Notes: generated by a model from the letters alone, not told the origin. A DNA stretch of 64,000 bases from Streptomyces aurantiogriseus (GCF_014649375.1 NZ_BMSX01000002.1:124001-188000); one strand, 5' to 3'. Counted from the stretch's first letter, positions 47,616-56,313 are shown. Program-made: numbers and translations.

Positions 47616-49364
47616 GTGAGTCGACCCCGCATCGTGATCGTCGGAGCCGGTTTCGCCGGGTACCGGACGGCCCGCACCCTGGCGCGGGCGGCCCGGGGCC
47701 GGGCCGACATCACCCTGCTGAATCCGACCGACTACTTCCTGTACCTGCCCCTGCTGCCCCAGGTGGCCGCCGGCATCCTCGAACCACGCCGGGTCACCGT
47801 CTCCCTCTCCGGCACGCTGCCGGGGGTACGGCTGGTGCTCGGCGAGGCCGGTCGCATCGACCTCGACGGACGCACCGTCCACTACACCGACCCCGAGGAC
47901 CGGCCGGGCACGCTCGGCTACGACCGGCTCGTGCTCGCCGCCGGCAGCGTCAACAAGCTGTTGCCCATCCCCGGCGTCGCCGAGCACGCGCACGGTTTCC
48001 GGGGGCTGCCCGAGGCGCTCTACCTGCGCGACCACGTCACCCGCCAGGTGGAGCTGGCCGCCACCGCCGACAACGCCGGGGAATGCGCCGCGCGCTGTAC
48101 GTTCGTGGTGGTCGGCGCCGGCTACACCGGCACCGAAGTCGCCGCGCAGGGGCAGCTGTTCACCGATGCGCTGGTGCGCTCGCACCCCCTGCGCAAGGGC
48201 ATGCGGCCGCGCTGGCTGCTCCTCGACATCGCGCCCCGCGTCCTGCCCGAACTGGACCAGCGGCTGTCGCGCACCGCCGACCAGGTGTTGCGCGAGCGCG
48301 GCGTCGACGTACGTATGGGGACCTCCGTGAAGGAGGCCACCGGCGACGGAGTCCTGCTGACCGACGGCGAGTTCGTCGACACCCGCACCCTCGTGTGGTG
48401 CGTGGGCGTACGGCCCGATCCGCTCGCCGAATCCCTCGGACTGCCCATGGAACGCGGCCGGCTCCTCGTCGAGCCCACGCTGCAGGTCCCGGGCCGGCCC
48501 GAGGTGTTCGCATGCGGGGACGCGGCCGCCGTGCCCGACCTGGAGAAGCCCGGGCAGTACACGCCGATGACCGCGCAGCACGCCTGGCGGCAGGGCAAGG
48601 TCGCCGGGCACAACATCGCCGCCTCGCTGACCGGCGGCGAGCTGCGGCCCTACCGGCACAAGGACATGGGCTTCGTCGTCGACCTCGGCGGGGTCAAGGC
48701 CGCCGCCAACCCGCTCGGCGTCCCCCTGTCCGGGCTGCCGGCCGGTGCCGTCACCCGCGGTTACCACCTCGCCGCCATGCCCGGCAACCGTGTCCGCGTC
48801 GCCGCCGACTGGCTGCTGGACGCCGTACTGCCGCGTCAGGCCGTCCAGTTGGGGCTCGTCCGCTCGTGGTCGGTGCCGCTGGACACGGCGTCGCCGGAGC
48901 TGGCGCGGGTGCCGAACGGCCGTGAGCGGCAGCGGGAGACGGCGGCTTCCGGGCCCGGGGCGGCCGTCGCCGACGACATCGGGGACGAGGACGGCCAGAG
49001 CGCCGTGGGCGGGGGTGGTGGTGAGGACACGTCCCGGACGATCACGTCGCCGACGCCCGACCCGGTGAAGAGGGAACCCGCGAGGCGTCGGCGGGACCAG
49101 GGCTCCGCGGATACGGCCGATGGGTCCGCTGTCGAGAGCGCCGTGGGCGGGGGCGGTGGTGAGGACACCTCCCGGACGATCACTTCGCCGACGCCCGACC
49201 CCGTGAAGAGCGAGCCCGCGAAGAGCCGGCCCGGTTCCGAGCCCGCCAAGAACCAGCCCGGTTCCGTGCCCGGCAGGAACCAGCCCGGTTCCGTGCCCGG
49301 CAGGAACCAGCCCGGCCCCGAGCCCGGCAGGAACGACTCCACCTCTCCGGAAGGAGACCACTGA
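47616..49364 (+). CDS. NAD(P)/FAD-dependent (NDH-2-like) oxidoreductase with repeat tail
   Basis: A 582-residue protein. Residues 1-460 are a type II NADH dehydrogenase: FAD motif IVIVGAGFAGYRTARTLA, YLPLLPQVAAGIL, the NAD-binding FVVVGAGYTGTEVAAQ and VFACGDAAAVPD. It would pass electrons from NADH to quinone without pumping protons. Residues 461-582 are a disordered tail built of a 46-codon block in two copies (48999-49072 and 49137-49210 match in about 70 of 74 bases) and PGxxPGRNQ repeats (49250-49336). GGGAGG precedes the GTG. Transketolase begins 4 bp after the stop. Confidence 0.9.
   Translation: MSRPRIVIVGAGFAGYRTARTLARAARGRADITLLNPTDYFLYLPLLPQVAAGILEPRRVTVSLSGTLPGVRLVLGEAGRIDLDGRTVHYTDPEDRPGTLGYDRLVLAAGSVNKLLPIPGVAEHAHGFRGLPEALYLRDHVTRQVELAATADNAGECAARCTFVVVGAGYTGTEVAAQGQLFTDALVRSHPLRKGMRPRWLLLDIAPRVLPELDQRLSRTADQVLRERGVDVRMGTSVKEATGDGVLLTDGEFVDTRTLVWCVGVRPDPLAESLGLPMERGRLLVEPTLQVPGRPEVFACGDAAAVPDLEKPGQYTPMTAQHAWRQGKVAGHNIAASLTGGELRPYRHKDMGFVVDLGGVKAAANPLGVPLSGLPAGAVTRGYHLAAMPGNRVRVAADWLLDAVLPRQAVQLGLVRSWSVPLDTASPELARVPNGRERQRETAASGPGAAVADDIGDEDGQSAVGGGGGEDTSRTITSPTPDPVKREPARRRRDQGSADTADGSAVESAVGGGGGEDTSRTITSPTPDPVKSEPAKSRPGSEPAKNQPGSVPGRNQPGSVPGRNQPGPEPGRNDSTSPEGDH
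48999..49210 (+). repeat. duplicated segment in the NDH-2 tail
   Basis: Two 74-bp copies, 48999-49072 and 49137-49210, spaced 138 bp apart, differ at about four positions. Each encodes SAVGGGGGEDTSRTITSPTP plus DPVK. The 138-bp offset is 46 codons, so the frame is kept. Confidence 0.9.
49250..49336 (+). repeat. 27-bp coding repeat in the NDH-2 tail
   Basis: About three units encoding a nine-residue motif (VPGRNQPGS and variants), the first with KNQPGS. The unit length is a multiple of three. It follows the larger duplication and closes the gene. Confidence 0.8.
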
Positions 49365-49368
49365 CCCC

Positions 49369-51225
49369 ATGGACACCGCCGAACTCACCGACCTCGGACA
49401 GCAGTTGCGCGTGGACAGCGTCCGCGCCTCCGCCGCCGCGGGTTCCGGGCACCCGACGTCCTCGATGTCCGCGGCGGACCTGATGGCCGTGCTGCTGGCG
49501 AACCACCTCCGCTACGACTTCGACCGCCCCGCCCACCCGGGCAACGACCGCTTCGTCCTCTCCAAGGGGCACGCCTCCCCGCTGCTGTACGCGGCCTACA
49601 AGGCGGCCGGCGCGATCGACGACGAGGAACTGCTCAGCTTCCGCAAGCTCGGCAGCCGGCTCGAGGGCCACCCGACCCCGCAGCGGCTGCCGTGGGTCGA
49701 GACGGCCACCGGGTCGCTCGGGCAGGGGCTGCCGGTGGGTGTCGGTATCGCGCTCGCCGGGAAGCGGCTGGACCGCTCCGGGGCGCGGGTGTGGGTGCTG
49801 TGCGGGGACAGCGAGCTGGCCGAGGGTTCGGTGTGGGAGGCCGCCGAGCACGCGGGCCACGAGCACCTGGACAACCTCACCGCGATCGTCGACGTCAACC
49901 GGCTCGGACAGCGCGGCCCGACCCGGCACGGGCACGACCTCGACGCCTACGCCCGCCGCTTCCAGGCCTTCGGCTGGCACACCGTCGAGATCGACGGCCA
50001 CGACGTCGACGCCATCGACCGTGCCTACGGGGAGGCCTGGTCCACCAAGGGCCAGCCGACCGCGATCCTCGCCCGCACCCTCAAGGGCAGGGGCGTGGAG
50101 TCCGTCCAGGACCGCGAAGGTCTGCACGGCAAGCCGCTGCCCGACGCGGACGAGGCGATCGAGGAGCTCGGCGGGCCCCGCGACCTGCGCGTCGAGGTGC
50201 ACGAGCCGCCCGCCACCCGCATGCTGCACTCGGTCCCCACGGGCCGTCTCGACCTGCCCCGCTGGGAGAAGGGCGACCCGGAGAAGGGCGTCGCGACCCG
50301 CGACGCGTTCGGGCAGGCGCTCGCCGCCCTCGGTACGGCCCGCGGTGACGTCGTCGCCCTCGACGGCGAGGTCGGTGACTCCACCCGCACCGAGTTCTTC
50401 GCCAAGGAGCACCCCGACCGCTTCTTCGAGTGCTACATCGCCGAACAGCAGCTCGTCGCCGCCGCCGTGGGCCTCGCCACGCGCGGCTGGGTGCCGTACG
50501 CCTCCACGTTCGCGGCCTTCCTGACCCGGGCGTACGACTTCGTGCGCATGGCCTCGATCAGCGGGGCCGGGATCAACCTGGTCGGTTCGCACGCGGGCGT
50601 GGCCATCGGGCAGGACGGGCCCTCGCAGATGGGCCTGGAGGACCTGGCGATGTTCCGGGCCGTGCACGGCTCGACCGTGCTGTACCCGTGCGACGCCAAC
50701 CAGACCGCACGTCTGGTCGCCGCCATGGCGGGCCTCGACGGCATCCGGTACCTGCGCACCTCGCGCGGCGCCGGCCCGGTGATCTACGGGCCCGACGAGG
50801 AGTTCCCGGTGGGCGGCAGCAAGGTGCTGCGCTCCTCCGGCCGGGACCGGCTGACGCTCGTCGCGGCCGGTGTCACCGTGCACGAGGCGCTGAAGGCCGC
50901 CGAGGCCCTCGACGGCGAAGGGATCGCGGTCCGGGTCGTCGACCTGTACTCCGTCAAGCCGGTCGACCGGGCCACGCTGCGGCGGGCCGCCGAGGAGACC
51001 GGCTGTCTGGTGACCGTGGAGGACCACCACGAGGAGGGCGGCCTCGGCGACGCCGTCCTGGACGCCTTCGTCGACGGGCGGCCCGTGCCCCGCCTGGTTC
51101 GCCTGGCCGTGCGGACGATGCCGGGCTCGGCGAGCCCGGACGAGCAGCTGCACGCGGCCGGGATCGACGCCGAGTCGGTCGCCGCCTCCGCCCGGCTGCT
51201 GGTGGAGACGGCGGTCGTGCCGTGA
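49369..51225 (+). CDS. tkt: transketolase
   Basis: A 618-residue transketolase in one chain: TPP domain (about 1-270) with GSGHPTSSMSAADLMAVLL, SKGHASPLLYAA and the thiamine motif GDSELAEGSVWEAAEHAGHEHLDNLTAIVDVN; Pyr domain (about 310-480) with DGEVGDSTRTEFFAKEHPDRFFECYIAEQQLV; C-terminal domain to the end. At 618 residues it is shorter than the usual 690-residue bacterial enzyme and closer to the mammalian-like form. It starts 4 bp after the NDH-2-like gene and overlaps the LigD-like gene as GTGA. A second, standard transketolase is likely elsewhere in the genome. Confidence 0.95.
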   Translation: MDTAELTDLGQQLRVDSVRASAAAGSGHPTSSMSAADLMAVLLANHLRYDFDRPAHPGNDRFVLSKGHASPLLYAAYKAAGAIDDEELLSFRKLGSRLEGHPTPQRLPWVETATGSLGQGLPVGVGIALAGKRLDRSGARVWVLCGDSELAEGSVWEAAEHAGHEHLDNLTAIVDVNRLGQRGPTRHGHDLDAYARRFQAFGWHTVEIDGHDVDAIDRAYGEAWSTKGQPTAILARTLKGRGVESVQDREGLHGKPLPDADEAIEELGGPRDLRVEVHEPPATRMLHSVPTGRLDLPRWEKGDPEKGVATRDAFGQALAALGTARGDVVALDGEVGDSTRTEFFAKEHPDRFFECYIAEQQLVAAAVGLATRGWVPYASTFAAFLTRAYDFVRMASISGAGINLVGSHAGVAIGQDGPSQMGLEDLAMFRAVHGSTVLYPCDANQTARLVAAMAGLDGIRYLRTSRGAGPVIYGPDEEFPVGGSKVLRSSGRDRLTLVAAGVTVHEALKAAEALDGEGIAVRVVDLYSVKPVDRATLRRAAEETGCLVTVEDHHEEGGLGDAVLDAFVDGRPVPRLVRLAVRTMPGSASPDEQLHAAGIDAESVAASARLLVETAVVP

Positions 51226-52151
51226 GCGCGGACGGGGACGTCCGCACGGTGCGGGCCGGACGCCGCAGTGTGGAGGTCCACCGGCCGGAGAAGGTGCTCT
51301 TTCCCAGGGGTGGCGAGGGCAAGGAGTACACGAAAGGCGATCTCGTCGACTACTACCGGTCGGTGGCCGAGTTCATGCTCCCGCATCTGCGCGGCCGGCC
51401 CCTGATGCTGGAGCGGCATCCGGACGGGCTCGACGGGCCCCGGTTCATGCAGAAGAACACGCCCGAGCACCACCCGGAGTGGATCACCCGGGCAGAGGTG
51501 CCGAAGGAGGACGGCACCGTGTGCCACACCGTGTGCGACGACGCCGCCACCCTCGCCTACCTCGCCGACCAGGCCTGTCTCACCCTGCACCGCTGGCTGT
51601 CCAAGGTCGATGCCGTCGACCACCCCGACGTGATGATCTTCGACCTCGATCCTCCCGGCGACGACTTCGGGGCCGTCCGCGAGGCGGCCCGGTGGCTGGG
51701 CGAGCTGCTCGACGAGATCCGGCTGCCCTCGGCACTGATGACGACCGGCTCCCGCGGACTGCACGTCGTCGTCCGCCTCGACGGGCAGCACGACTTCGAC
51801 GAGGTGCGCGCCTTCGCCCGGGACGCCGCCGAACTGCTCGCCACCGAACACCCCGCCCGGCTCACCACGGCCGCCCGCAAGAAGGACCGCGGCGACCGCC
51901 TCTACCTCGACGTCCAGCGCAACGCCTACGCCCAGACCGCCGTCGCCCCCTTCACCGTGCGCGCCCGGCCCGGCGCGCCCGTCGCCATGCCCGTCACCTG
52001 GGAGCAGCTCGACGACCCCGAGCTCGGCCCCCGCCGCTGGACCGTCGACGACGCCGTCGAACAGGCCCGCACCCACCCGTGGTCCGGGGTGACCGGCCGC
52101 GGCCGCGCCCTGGGGCCGGCCCGCCGCCGCCTCGACGCCCTGCGTGGCTGA
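51222..52151 (+). CDS. LigD-type primase-polymerase domain protein
   Basis: A 309-residue free-standing archaeo-eukaryotic primase-like polymerase, the PolDom of actinobacterial LigD. It contains VEVHRPEKVLFPRGG, PLMLERHPDGLDGPRFMQKN, the metal-binding MIFDLDPPGDDF (Asp-x-Asp), TTGSRGLHVVVRLDG and AARKKDRGDRLYLDVQRN with the late Asp. In non-homologous end joining this domain fills gaps at double-strand breaks, together with Ku and a ligase that are not in the window. Its GTG overlaps the transketolase stop, so translation of the two is coupled, an odd partnership. Confidence 0.92.
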   Translation: MSADGDVRTVRAGRRSVEVHRPEKVLFPRGGEGKEYTKGDLVDYYRSVAEFMLPHLRGRPLMLERHPDGLDGPRFMQKNTPEHHPEWITRAEVPKEDGTVCHTVCDDAATLAYLADQACLTLHRWLSKVDAVDHPDVMIFDLDPPGDDFGAVREAARWLGELLDEIRLPSALMTTGSRGLHVVVRLDGQHDFDEVRAFARDAAELLATEHPARLTTAARKKDRGDRLYLDVQRNAYAQTAVAPFTVRARPGAPVAMPVTWEQLDDPELGPRRWTVDDAVEQARTHPWSGVTGRGRALGPARRRLDALRG

Positions 52152-52155
52152 TCCA

Positions 52156-52170
52156 CATACCGCCGGTATG
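52156..52170. promoter_or_regulatory. perfect palindrome upstream of the gvp operon
   Basis: CATACCG-C-CGGTATG, a perfect 7+1+7 inverted repeat, lies 5 bp after the LigD-like stop and 83 bp before gvpO. It could be an operator for gvp or a short terminator stem. The 52152-52252 gap must hold any gvp promoter; no clear -35/-10 pair was found. Confidence 0.5.
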
Positions 52171-52252
52171 CAGCCCGTCCGCCCGGCGGGCCAGACCCAT
52201 GCCCTCGTGAAGGTTTGGCCAAGGACCTTCCGGCCACCCGGAAGAGGTGGCC

Positions 52253-52660
52253 ATGTCGAACACAAAGAACACATCGCATGCGCAGACTTCACGGAATTCG
52301 CCGAAGAGCGATTCCGGAAACGGTTCCAGAGACGCTTCCAGAGACGACGACTCCTCGAACGACAGGAGTGACAACGTGGCGGACGACCGGCCGACCCCCA
52401 TGGAGGTCCTGCGGCAGGCGCGCAGTCAGCTCGCGGAGCTGACCGGCATGGCCGCCGAGAGCGTGTCGTCCTTCGAGCAGACGGAGGACGGCTGGTCGCT
52501 GGAGATCGAGGTCATGGAGCTCGCCCGCGTCCCCGACACGATGAGCCTGATGGCGAGCTACCAGGTCGATCTCGACCCGCAGGGACAGCTCACCGGCTAC
52601 CGGCGCGTTCGCCGTTACGAACGCGGGAGGGCCGACGCACACAGGCCCGGCGGCCGTTAG
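52253..52660 (+). CDS. gvpO: gas vesicle protein GvpO
   Basis: A 135-residue GvpO. The first 45 residues are Ser/Asp/Asn-rich and disordered; the domain begins at RPTPMEVLRQARSQLAELTGMAAESVSSFEQTEDGWSLEIEVMEL and ends SYQVDLDPQGQLTGYRRVRRYERGR, the family consensus. It is the first gene of the operon. In haloarchaea GvpO is an essential regulator or assembly factor. GAAGAGG precedes the ATG. Confidence 0.93.
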   Translation: MSNTKNTSHAQTSRNSPKSDSGNGSRDASRDDDSSNDRSDNVADDRPTPMEVLRQARSQLAELTGMAAESVSSFEQTEDGWSLEIEVMELARVPDTMSLMASYQVDLDPQGQLTGYRRVRRYERGRADAHRPGGR

Positions 52661-52718
52661 GCCGCCTTCCCGCACCCCCACCCGAACACCACTACCAAGA
52701 CAAGGAGGCACGGTCGGT

Positions 52719-53144
52719 ATGACCGTTGTCCCGGCACAACAGACCGGCGGCGGGGGCGGCAGCAGCGGCCTCTACGACGTACTGGAGCTCGTCCTGGACA
52801 GGGGGCTCGTGATCGACGCGTTCGTCCGGGTGTCCCTGGTGGGCATCGAGATCCTGAAGATCGACGTACGGGTCGTCGTGGCCAGCGTCGACACCTACCT
52901 GCGCTTCGCCGAGGCGTGCAACCGCCTCGACCTGGAGGCAGGCCCGCGCAAGGCGCCGGGGCTGCCCGACCTGGTCGGCGAGATCACCGAGTCCGGCGCG
53001 CGCGGCAAGTCCAAGGGCGCGCTGTCCGGGGCCGCCGAGACCATCTCAGGCGCCTTCAAGCAGGCCCGCGAGGAGGGTGAGACCGAGTCCAGGCCGCGTC
53101 CCCGCAAGTCCACGTCCACGCGCAGGAAGGAGGAACAGGAGTGA
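52719..53144 (+). CDS. gvpA: gas vesicle structural protein GvpA
   Basis: A 141-residue GvpA, the small hydrophobic protein that forms the vesicle wall ribs. The core (about 17-65) is SGLYDVLELVLDRGLVIDAFVRVSLVGIEILKIDVRVVVASVDTYLRFAEA, helix-strand-strand-helix. GvpA of floating bacteria is about 70 residues; here a 70-residue basic, disordered C-terminal extension (ending RPRPRKSTSTRRKEEQE) is added. AAGGAGGCAC precedes the ATG. Its stop overlaps gvpF as GTGA. Confidence 0.93.
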   Translation: MTVVPAQQTGGGGGSSGLYDVLELVLDRGLVIDAFVRVSLVGIEILKIDVRVVVASVDTYLRFAEACNRLDLEAGPRKAPGLPDLVGEITESGARGKSKGALSGAAETISGAFKQAREEGETESRPRPRKSTSTRRKEEQE

Positions 53145-53893
53145 GCACGTACGTCTACGGCATCACCGCGCGTTCGCACGCCGACCTTCCCGAGGAGCTG
53201 GCCGGCGTCGGCGAGCCGCCGCTGCCGGTGCGCGTGCTGACCGAGGGCGAGCTGGCGGCGGTCGTCAGCGACGCGCCCGAGAACCTGCGCCCCAAGCGCA
53301 AGGAACTGCTGGCCCACCAGAACGTCCTCGCCGAGGTGGGTGCCGACGGCTGTGTGCTGCCCATGCGGTTCGGCAGCGTCGCCCCCGACGACAAGGCCGT
53401 CACCGGGGTGCTCGCCGAGCGCGCCGAGCACTACCAGGAGCGGCTGCGGGCCCTCGACGGCAAGGTCGAGTACAACGTCAAGGCCACTCATGTCGAGGAG
53501 GCCGTGCTGCACCAGGTGATGGCGGAGAGCCCCGAACTGCGGGCCCTCGCCGAGGCCAACCGGCAGGCGGGCGGCGGCACCTACGAGCAGCGGCTGCAGC
53601 TCGGCGAGATGGTGGCCGCCGCGGTCAAGGCCCGTGAGGCCCAGGACGCGGCCCAGGTGCAGCAGGCGCTGGAGCCGCTGGCCGCCGCCGTCAGCGTGGG
53701 CCCCGAGTCCACGGGCTGGCTGGCCAACGTGTCGTTCCTGGTGGCACGGGATCGGGCCGCCGAGTTCGCGAGCGCGATGGACGACCTGCGCAAGGAGAAT
53801 CCACACCTCGACCTGCGGCTCAACGGGCCGCTGCCGCCGTACAGCTTCGTCGAGCCCGGCCCGGCGCAGCCCGCGGGCACGGCCGGGGAGTGA
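53141..53893 (+). CDS. gvpF: gas vesicle protein GvpF
   Basis: A 250-residue GvpL/GvpF family protein, needed at nucleation of vesicle growth. It begins STYVYGITARSHADLPEELAGVGEPPLPVRVLTEGELAAVVSDAPEN, continues with LPMRFGSVAPDDKAV and ends VSFLVARDRAAEFASAMDDLRKENPHLDLRLNGPLPPYSFV. A second paralogue, GvpL, is encoded further on. GTG start overlaps gvpA's stop. Confidence 0.94.
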   Translation: MSTYVYGITARSHADLPEELAGVGEPPLPVRVLTEGELAAVVSDAPENLRPKRKELLAHQNVLAEVGADGCVLPMRFGSVAPDDKAVTGVLAERAEHYQERLRALDGKVEYNVKATHVEEAVLHQVMAESPELRALAEANRQAGGGTYEQRLQLGEMVAAAVKAREAQDAAQVQQALEPLAAAVSVGPESTGWLANVSFLVARDRAAEFASAMDDLRKENPHLDLRLNGPLPPYSFVEPGPAQPAGTAGE

Positions 53894-53919
53894 AGCACGG
53901 AAGCTGAAGGAGCAGGGAG

Positions 53920-54180
53920 ATGGGTCTGATCTCAGAGGTGCTGCTGCTGCCGTTCGCCCCGGTGCGCGGCAGCGCATGGGTGATCGGACAGGTGCTCAGC
54001 GAAGCGGAACGCATCTACTACGACCCCGCCACGGTCCGGGCCGAACTCTCCCGGCTCGAGGAACAGTTGGAGGCCGGCGAGATCACCGAGGAGGAGTTCG
54101 ACCGGTTGGAGGACGAGCTCCTCGACCGGCTGGAGATCGCCACACGCCGCAGCGCGGGAACAGACGGGACGGAACGATGA
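53920..54180 (+). CDS. gvpG: gas vesicle protein GvpG
   Basis: An 86-residue GvpG: MGLISEVLLLPFAPVRGSAWVIGQVLSEAERI followed by the Glu-rich helix RLEEQLEAGEITEEEFDRLEDELLDRLE typical of the family. It is a minor assembly protein. AAGGAGCAGGGAG precedes the ATG. Its TGA overlaps the ATG of gvpY. Confidence 0.93.
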   Translation: MGLISEVLLLPFAPVRGSAWVIGQVLSEAERIYYDPATVRAELSRLEEQLEAGEITEEEFDRLEDELLDRLEIATRRSAGTDGTER

Positions 54181-54866
54181 ACCGAATAGCACTGGGCCTC
54201 GCGGTAGGGGCCGGGTACGTCCTCGGACGTACCAAGAAGCTGAAGGCGGCGATCGCCGTCGGCTCGCTGGTGGCCGGCAAGAAGATGAACCTGACCCCGC
54301 GCGGGCTGGCGGACCTGGTGTCGCGGCAGCTGGCGGACAACCCGCAGTTCAAGGAGATCGGCGACCAGCTCCGCGAGGACCTGCGCGGGGTCGGCAAGGC
54401 GGCCTCCGGGGCCGTGGTCGAGCGGCGGATCGACTCGCTCGCCGACCGGCTGCACGGCCGTACCGCACAGGTCCGCGACCAGCTCGCGGGCGTCGTCCCC
54501 GGCAGGACCGACGCCGAGGAGGCCGAGAAGGCGGACGAGGAGCCGGAGGCCGAGCAGGAAGAGCAGGAGGAGCCGAAGGACGAGGAGGCGCAGGAAGAGC
54601 AGGAGGAGCCGAAGGACGAGGAGGCGCAGGACGAGCAGGAGGCGCAGGACGAGGACCGGGGTGACGAGGGCGAGGAGCCGCAGCGGAAGAAGGCCGCGGC
54701 CCGGAAGACGCCGGCGAAGACCGCGAGGAAGGTCTCCGGGCAGAAGACGTCCGCCCGAACGGCCCCGGCGCGCAGGACAGCGACGAAGAAGACCGCATCG
54801 GCCAGGAAGACGGCCACCCAGACCGCCTCCGGGGCCGGTGGAGCGAAGGGAGGCGGTGAGCGATGA
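54177..54866 (+). CDS. gvpY: gas vesicle cluster protein GvpY
   Basis: A 229-residue protein specific to actinomycete gvp clusters. The first 110 residues (MNRIALGLAVGAGYVLGRTKKLKAAIAVGSLVAGKKMNLTPRG...) are conserved and helical. Residues 115-160 are Glu/Asp/Gln-rich, containing a perfect 36-bp tandem repeat, and 165-229 are Lys/Ala/Thr-rich (KKTASARKTAT). The acidic-then-basic low-complexity layout recalls histone-tail-like linkers. Function unknown. ATGA overlaps on both sides. Confidence 0.88.
   Translation: MNRIALGLAVGAGYVLGRTKKLKAAIAVGSLVAGKKMNLTPRGLADLVSRQLADNPQFKEIGDQLREDLRGVGKAASGAVVERRIDSLADRLHGRTAQVRDQLAGVVPGRTDAEEAEKADEEPEAEQEEQEEPKDEEAQEEQEEPKDEEAQDEQEAQDEDRGDEGEEPQRKKAAARKTPAKTARKVSGQKTSARTAPARRTATKKTASARKTATQTASGAGGAKGGGER
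54558..54629 (+). repeat. 36-bp perfect tandem repeat in gvpY
   Basis: The unit at 54558-54593 is repeated exactly at 54594-54629. It encodes EEQEEPKDEEAQ twice, lengthening the acidic stretch by 12 residues without changing frame. Confidence 0.92.
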
Positions 54867-55975
54867 CCGAGACCCTCGGACGGGCGACGTCGGCGGCCTC
54901 CGCGGCCGGCAAGGCCAACGGAGGCAGCCCGCTCGCCGGGGTCGCGCAGAGCGAGGCAGCCGACCGGCTGAAGGCGGAGGTGCAGGAGTACCTCGCCGCG
55001 CAGGCCCAGCGCCTGCTGGTCGGCGCCGGCCGCAAGCTCGGCGAGACCACCGTCAGACTCAACGACATCGCCGAGGGCAAGAGCCCCGGCTTCGCCAAGC
55101 TGGCCCTCGACGGCGGCCGCAAACTGGCCGCCGGCAAGGGCCCGCTGCGTACCGCGCTGGAGCTCGGCGCCACTCGCGTCAAGGACAATGTGATGGGCGC
55201 GCTGAAGAGCCTGGGCGGCAAGGGCAAACGCAAGCGCGGGTCGGGCAGCAAACCCACCGTCATCATGGAGCAGATCGATGTCGGCGTGCCGCTGCGCACC
55301 GCTTACGACCAGTGGACGCAGTACCAGGACTTCAGCACCTTCGCCAAGGGCGTCAAGAGCGCGAGCCGCGCCGACGACACCACCAGCGACTGGCAGTTGA
55401 AGGTCTTCTGGTCCAACCGCAGCTGGAAGGCGAAGACGACCGAGCAGATAGCGGACGACCGGATCTCCTGGACGTCGGAGGGCGCCAAGGGCACCACCAA
55501 GGGCGTCGTCTCCTTCCACCGGCTCGCGGACAACCTCACCCGCGTCCTGCTGGTCATCGAGTACTACCCCGTGGGCCTGTTCGAGAAGACCGGCAACATC
55601 TGGCGCGCCCAGGGCCGACGGGCCCGCCTCGACCTGAAGCACTTCGCCCGCTTCATCACCCTCAAGGGCGAGGCGGAGGACAGCTGGCGCGGCGAGATCC
55701 GCGACGGCGAGGTCGTCCGCTCCCACGAGGACGCGCTCGCGGAGGAGAAAGAGGGCGAGGAAGAGGAAGAGGGCGAGGAGCCCGAGTCGGAGTACGACGA
55801 GGAGGAGCCCGAGGCCGAGGCCGACGAGGAGGAACCTGAGGCCGACGAGGAGGAACCTGAGGCCGAGGAAGAGGAAGAGCAACCCGAGGCCGAGGCCGAG
55901 GAAGAGGACGAGGACGAGGACGAGGACGAGTACGACGAGGACGAGGCCGCGGACGACGACGGGAGCCGTCGATGA
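54863..55975 (+). CDS. gvpZ: gas vesicle cluster protein GvpZ (SRPBCC)
   Basis: A 370-residue protein with three parts: a basic helical N-terminus (1-125), an SRPBCC domain (about 130-275; MEQIDVGVPLRTAYDQWTQYQDFSTFAKGV then SWKAKTTEQIADDRISWTSEG), and a tail of about 80 residues almost all Glu, Asp, Pro and Tyr. The SRPBCC domain may bind lipid or a hydrophobic surface of the vesicle. Actinomycete-specific; not found in archaeal gvp sets. Coupled on both sides by ATGA overlaps. Confidence 0.9.
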   Translation: MTETLGRATSAASAAGKANGGSPLAGVAQSEAADRLKAEVQEYLAAQAQRLLVGAGRKLGETTVRLNDIAEGKSPGFAKLALDGGRKLAAGKGPLRTALELGATRVKDNVMGALKSLGGKGKRKRGSGSKPTVIMEQIDVGVPLRTAYDQWTQYQDFSTFAKGVKSASRADDTTSDWQLKVFWSNRSWKAKTTEQIADDRISWTSEGAKGTTKGVVSFHRLADNLTRVLLVIEYYPVGLFEKTGNIWRAQGRRARLDLKHFARFITLKGEAEDSWRGEIRDGEVVRSHEDALAEEKEGEEEEEGEEPESEYDEEEPEAEADEEEPEADEEEPEAEEEEEQPEAEAEEEDEDEDEDEYDEDEAADDDGSRR

Positions 55976-56313
55976 CCATGCCGAGCCGGATGCCGGAGCC
56001 GTACGGCCAGGGCGGTGGGTCCAATCTCGCCGACATCCTGGAACGCGTCCTCGACAAGGGGATCGTCATCGCCGGCGACATCCGGATCAACCTGCTCGAC
56101 ATCGAACTGCTCACGATCAAGCTCCGCCTCATCGTCGCCTCGGTCGACAAGGCCAAGGAGATGGGCATCGACTGGTGGGAGGACGACCCGGAGCTGTCCA
56201 CCCGCGCCCGCCGCGACGCCCTCGCGCGGGAGAACGCCGAGTTGCGTGAACGGCTGGCGCGGCTGGAGGAACTGGAACCGGGCCGCGCCCGTACCCGGGA
56301 GGAGTCCCCATGA
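55972..56313 (+). CDS. gvpJ: gas vesicle protein GvpJ
   Basis: A 113-residue GvpA paralogue: NLADILERVLDKGIVIAGDIRINLLDIELLTIKLRLIVASVDKAKEMGIDWWEDDPEL, followed by a coiled-coil tail (RENAELRERLARLEELE). GvpJ is a minor wall or cap component. It overlaps gvpZ upstream and gvpL downstream by 4 bp. Confidence 0.94.
   Translation: MTMPSRMPEPYGQGGGSNLADILERVLDKGIVIAGDIRINLLDIELLTIKLRLIVASVDKAKEMGIDWWEDDPELSTRARRDALARENAELRERLARLEELEPGRARTREESP

Noticed and set aside
51222..52151. Complete ATP-dependent DNA ligase LigD
   Set aside because: The 309 residues cover only the polymerase-primase domain; ligase motif KxDG and the nuclease domain are missing.
54083..55882. 599-residue reverse-strand frame across gvpG-gvpY-gvpZ
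   Set aside because: It consists of Leu/Phe-rich sequence created by reading acidic GAG/GAC codons backward.
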